The position numbers and the translations under genes are program-made. From the NCBI GenBank assembly GCA_031263485.1, contig JAISFS010000106.1:1-38748 (forward strand): a DNA stretch of 38,748 nt, given 5' to 3'. Below the pieces are notes generated by a model. It had not been told where the DNA came from, did no database searches, and was given only the letters and a program-made list of their open reading frames with translations. Position 1 is the first letter of the stretch, and every line of letters starts with the position of its first letter. The stretch comes from Deltaproteobacteria bacterium. Lineage in GTDB: Bacteria > Desulfobacterota > Desulfarculia > Adiutricales > Adiutricaceae. Of the stretch, positions 36,256-38,748 are shown piece after piece.

Positions 36256-36305
36256 GGAGCGTGAGATGGCTCGGTATGGGGGAGCGTGAGATGGCTCGGT
36301 ATGGG
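36256..36305. repeat. 25-bp exact tandem duplication
   Basis: Units at 36256-36280 and 36281-36305, beginning GGAGCGTGAGATGGC, are identical, and a third starts (GGAGCG) before diverging. It shares the GGAGCG word with the 8-bp repeat at 23433. It begins 18 bp after the end of the coupling-protein pseudogene. Confidence 0.9.
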
Positions 36306-37457
36306 GGAGCGAAGGAAACTGAGGGACGGAGGAGTCCATCCCCTACCCCCCGGATTTTGAAGTTTAACGCTTTGCCGTTACGTACGCAACGGCCCATTGA
36401 ACCTAACGTCTATACGGCAATGAGATCCAGCCAGGCATGCGACAGTTATTTCCGGCTCCCTTTGGTGAAGACCCTCGAGAGAATTCAGGCGCACTTCCGC
36501 GCAGAAGGCACCTCGGCGCATCCGCGCTCCTCTTGACTCTGGACGGTACCAAGGCGAACGTGACGGTGACCGTCATCCTGTCACTGGAGTTCTTTCAGGT
36601 ACTTGACCGGGACACTGCCGAAAGTGCTCAGCCGCAGAGCGGTCTGGGATACCCGGCATTTTCAGGATGCTCTCTGCGGCTATCGCAAGGCTCCGCATGA
36701 GCCACTAAACCGTATACGCGCATCACCCGGTGACCCTCATGAAGACAGTCCGCGGCTTCAGGATTAAGGATAGAGCAAGCGTTTGACGGATGCGGGGAAA
36801 ATTCGGGCCCAACGAAAATCACTGCATAACAGCCTACAATGAAGCCTATTCATTCAAGAGTCTCAGACGCCGATTATTTCTGGGAAAGGCAACAAAGCCG
36901 GAATCAACCTGTCAATGCTGTGCACAGCCAGATGCAAGGATTTTTCGTCTTGCTGTAAAGCTACATCATTTCAAGAACATATGATATGGAAAGACAAGGT
37001 AATTGCCTTGTTCATTACCATCCACAAATACGGGAGGTGGTCAGAATGGTTGCAGGCAGGGAATATCCCTGATTAAGGATCTCATGTCCCTCGCTTTTGC
37101 AGATGCGGCAAACCCGGGTCGTCCTCCGCAGGCCAGGACCAATGCCCTCAGGGAAATTGAAAGGAGGCCATTCCGCCGGATGCCGCCCATCGCCGAAGGG
37201 GACAAATCAGACGGGGACAGTCCGGGGGACCGGTTCGAAAGGAAGTTGCTACTTCTGATCCCTACCGATCGAAAGCCTCCGAAAGAAGGCGGAGTACTCT
37301 GGTAGGAGTGGGAGACCGCTCCGGCGAGGAGGTCCGGTTCCACACCTGCACGGTACGAGCAGGTTGTGTAGAAATCGTGCCCATGACGCGCCTCTGCATT
37401 ACTACCGGAAATAGGCGGACGGGGGAGTCCGGGGTTGATTTGCCGCGCATAAGCATG

Positions 37458-37485
37458 TTGCTTTGAGCAGATTTTCTGATACAAT
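37458..37485 (+). promoter_or_regulatory. Candidate sigma-70 promoter of the AAA ATPase gene
   Basis: TTGCTT (37458-37463) and TACAAT (37480-37485) are separated by 16 bp. The -10 box is good and the -35 box moderate. It would leave a leader of about 110 nt before the ATG at 37603. Confidence 0.45.
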
Positions 37486-37602
37486 GGCTTCAGCCCGCCG
37501 GGTTGGGTCAAACCGGCCATTGATCGTCTGGCCTTGCGGAACCGCTGACCGGCAAGTTCGTCTTGTCTTCGCCTGAAAAAAGAGAGGATTTCCGGAGTGA
37601 TC

Positions 37603-38748
37603 ATGGAACCGAAAAAACTGCCGCTTAACGATAAGCCCTTTCGAAAAATCATACAAGGGAACTATCTTTACGCCGACAAGACCAAATATATCCACAAGAT
37701 GATCACAGAAAACGATTGCTGTTTCCTGTCCCGGCCAAGGCGGTTCGGCAAGACGCTTCTGCTTGATACCCTCGACGAGCTGTTTCAGGGCAACAGCGAG
37801 CTTTTCGAAGGCCTGTGGATTGGAACCTCAAACAAATATGACTTCAAAAGGCACCCGGTCCTGAGATTCAACATGGCCTACGCTAAAATCTCCGCCAAGA
37901 AAGACCTTGAAGACAACATCGAGGACGATTTAAGAGACGCCGCAAAAATCGAGGGTGTGGAAATCACCTCGAATTCCTACGGCAGGATGCTTGGGGAACT
38001 TCTGAGAGGAGTCAACGAAAAATACAAGGTCGGCGCTGTCGTCCTGATCGACGAGTACGATGCCCCGGTAGCATGGAATATATCCGACCGGACATTAGCC
38101 TCTGACAATTGCGATGTCCTTCATGGCTTTTACTCGTCCCTGAAAAAGAACATCAACTACATCCGCTTCGCCTTCGTCACGGGCATCACCCGGTTCGCAT
38201 TGACCGCATTGGACTCCGGGCCGAACAACTTCTCGGACATCTCGCTGGAACCCGATTTCGCGGGAATCTGCGGATTTACCTTCCCGGAGATCGACAGGCT
38301 GTTCAAGGACAGGTTCAAGAGGACTCTCAAAAGCCTTAAGGCCAAGGGATACCTGAGGCAAGACGCGAAAAGGAAGGATCTGAAGGAGGCGATTCGGGTC
38401 TGGTACGACGGCTACAACTGGCTTGGGACCAAGCGGGTCCTGAATCCGTACTCGATTCTAAATTTCTTCAAATGGAAAAGGTTGAGCGATTTTTGGCCGC
38501 TTTCAGGACAGCCGTCACACCTTTCGGACCTTGCGAAGGAGAAGCCTCTTGATTTCATACAGCCAAACCTGAACAGCTATCCTTCCTGGACTATCAGGAA
38601 AGTCGAACTTGGAAGGCTTGAGCCCGTCCCCGTCCTTTTCCACAGCGGATATCTGACGATTGACCGCCTGATTCTCGAGAATATTGGCACCGAACGGGAA
38701 CCGGACATGGAGGAAATGTTCACGTTCAAAATCCCCAACAGGGAAGTA
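37603..38748 (+). CDS. AAA-ATPase-like protein with DUF1703/PD-(D/E)XK architecture, 3' end outside window
   Basis: The first 382 residues are present and the frame is open to the last base. The N-terminal part begins with the family-typical LPLNDKPFRKIIQGNYLYADKTKYI, followed by the P-loop RPRRFGKT (44-51), Walker B VVLIDEYDAPV (Asp150, Glu151) and the sensor-like FVTGITRF. WYDGYNW and LNPYSILNFF are further family fingerprints. Full-length members have a C-terminal PD-(D/E)XK nuclease-like domain (DUF1703), which would lie beyond the edge. Such proteins are often multicopy in anaerobes and host-associated bacteria; their role is poorly known and may involve mobile DNA or defence. The ATG has CCGGAG 7 nt upstream. 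Confidence 0.93.
   Translation, partial: MEPKKLPLNDKPFRKIIQGNYLYADKTKYIHKMITENDCCFLSRPRRFGKTLLLDTLDELFQGNSELFEGLWIGTSNKYDFKRHPVLRFNMAYAKISAKKDLEDNIEDDLRDAAKIEGVEITSNSYGRMLGELLRGVNEKYKVGAVVLIDEYDAPVAWNISDRTLASDNCDVLHGFYSSLKKNINYIRFAFVTGITRFALTALDSGPNNFSDISLEPDFAGICGFTFPEIDRLFKDRFKRTLKSLKAKGYLRQDAKRKDLKEAIRVWYDGYNWLGTKRVLNPYSILNFFKWKRLSDFWPLSGQPSHLSDLAKEKPLDFIQPNLNSYPSWTIRKVELGRLEPVPVLFHSGYLTIDRLILENIGTEREPDMEEMFTFKIPNREV

Larger units (their letters stand above)
36239..37602. other. 1.4-kb gene-free stretch
   Basis: No recognisable gene. A 25-bp exact tandem duplication lies at its left end and a promoter candidate for the AAA ATPase gene at its right end (37458-37485). Long antisense frames overlapping the ATPase start are shadows. 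Confidence 0.5.

Noticed and set aside
37215..37245. Possible tRNA T-arm (GGTTCGAAAGG)
   Set aside because: No matching cloverleaf arms or acceptor stem around it; no tRNA gene was recognised anywhere in the window.
37041..37652. 203-codon minus-strand frame over the AAA ATPase start
   Set aside because: Overlaps the start of a well-supported gene on the other strand and has no recognisable motif.

Overview
The window reads like a stretch of a bacterial chromosome with very low coding density: recognisable intact genes cover roughly two fifths of it, two further genes are decayed, and gaps of 0.5-3 kb hold no gene I can support. Gene content (pst phosphate operon with phoU, MltD-type lytic transglycosylase, PrmA-type methyltransferase, a J-domain protein with a good sigma-54-type promoter, a DUF1703-type AAA ATPase, a ruined IcmO/DotL-type coupling protein) suggests a Gram-negative, possibly a deltaproteobacterium (Desulfobacterota) or another host-associated proteobacterium in genome decay. 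That placement is inference only.

Layout. 1-1236: a complete IS630-family element whose outer end coincides with the first base of the window. About 1.7-14 kb: an AT-richer island holding four related genes for an unrecognised membrane-anchored protein family, arranged as two copies of a two-gene unit (type B then type A, minus strand). One B copy is a pseudogene (4398-5638). A GC-rich beta-CASP metallo-beta-lactamase gene (7464-9086, plus strand) lies between the two units. 14-21 kb: GC-rich housekeeping-like genes on the plus strand (J-domain protein, lytic transglycosylase, small Cys-rich protein, HAD phosphatase, PrmA-like methyltransferase), separated by long gaps. 20.8-23.8 kb: a 3-kb gene-free stretch with a 24-bp perfect inverted repeat, tandem repeats and a cluster of six TGA-N6-TCA dyads. 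23.8-29.5 kb: pstS-pstC-pstA-pstB-phoU on the minus strand, in canonical order but with unusually wide intergenic spaces. 29.5-38.7 kb: accessory DNA with a lone MNT-type nucleotidyltransferase, a class II Fic protein, three copies of a ~200-bp MITE-like repeat, a heavily frameshifted IcmO/DotL-type coupling-protein pseudogene and the 5' part of an AAA ATPase/DUF1703 gene that runs off the right edge.

How the genes work together: the pst genes form one high-affinity phosphate uptake unit (PstS binds phosphate in the periplasm, PstCA form the channel, PstB powers it, PhoU provides negative feedback). The other housekeeping genes look like isolated single-gene units. The most novel material is the duplicated A/B family, which has one N-terminal membrane helix and a conserved cysteine pair, and the non-coding repeat structures. 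Nothing here was checked against a database; family names come from motifs read in the translations.
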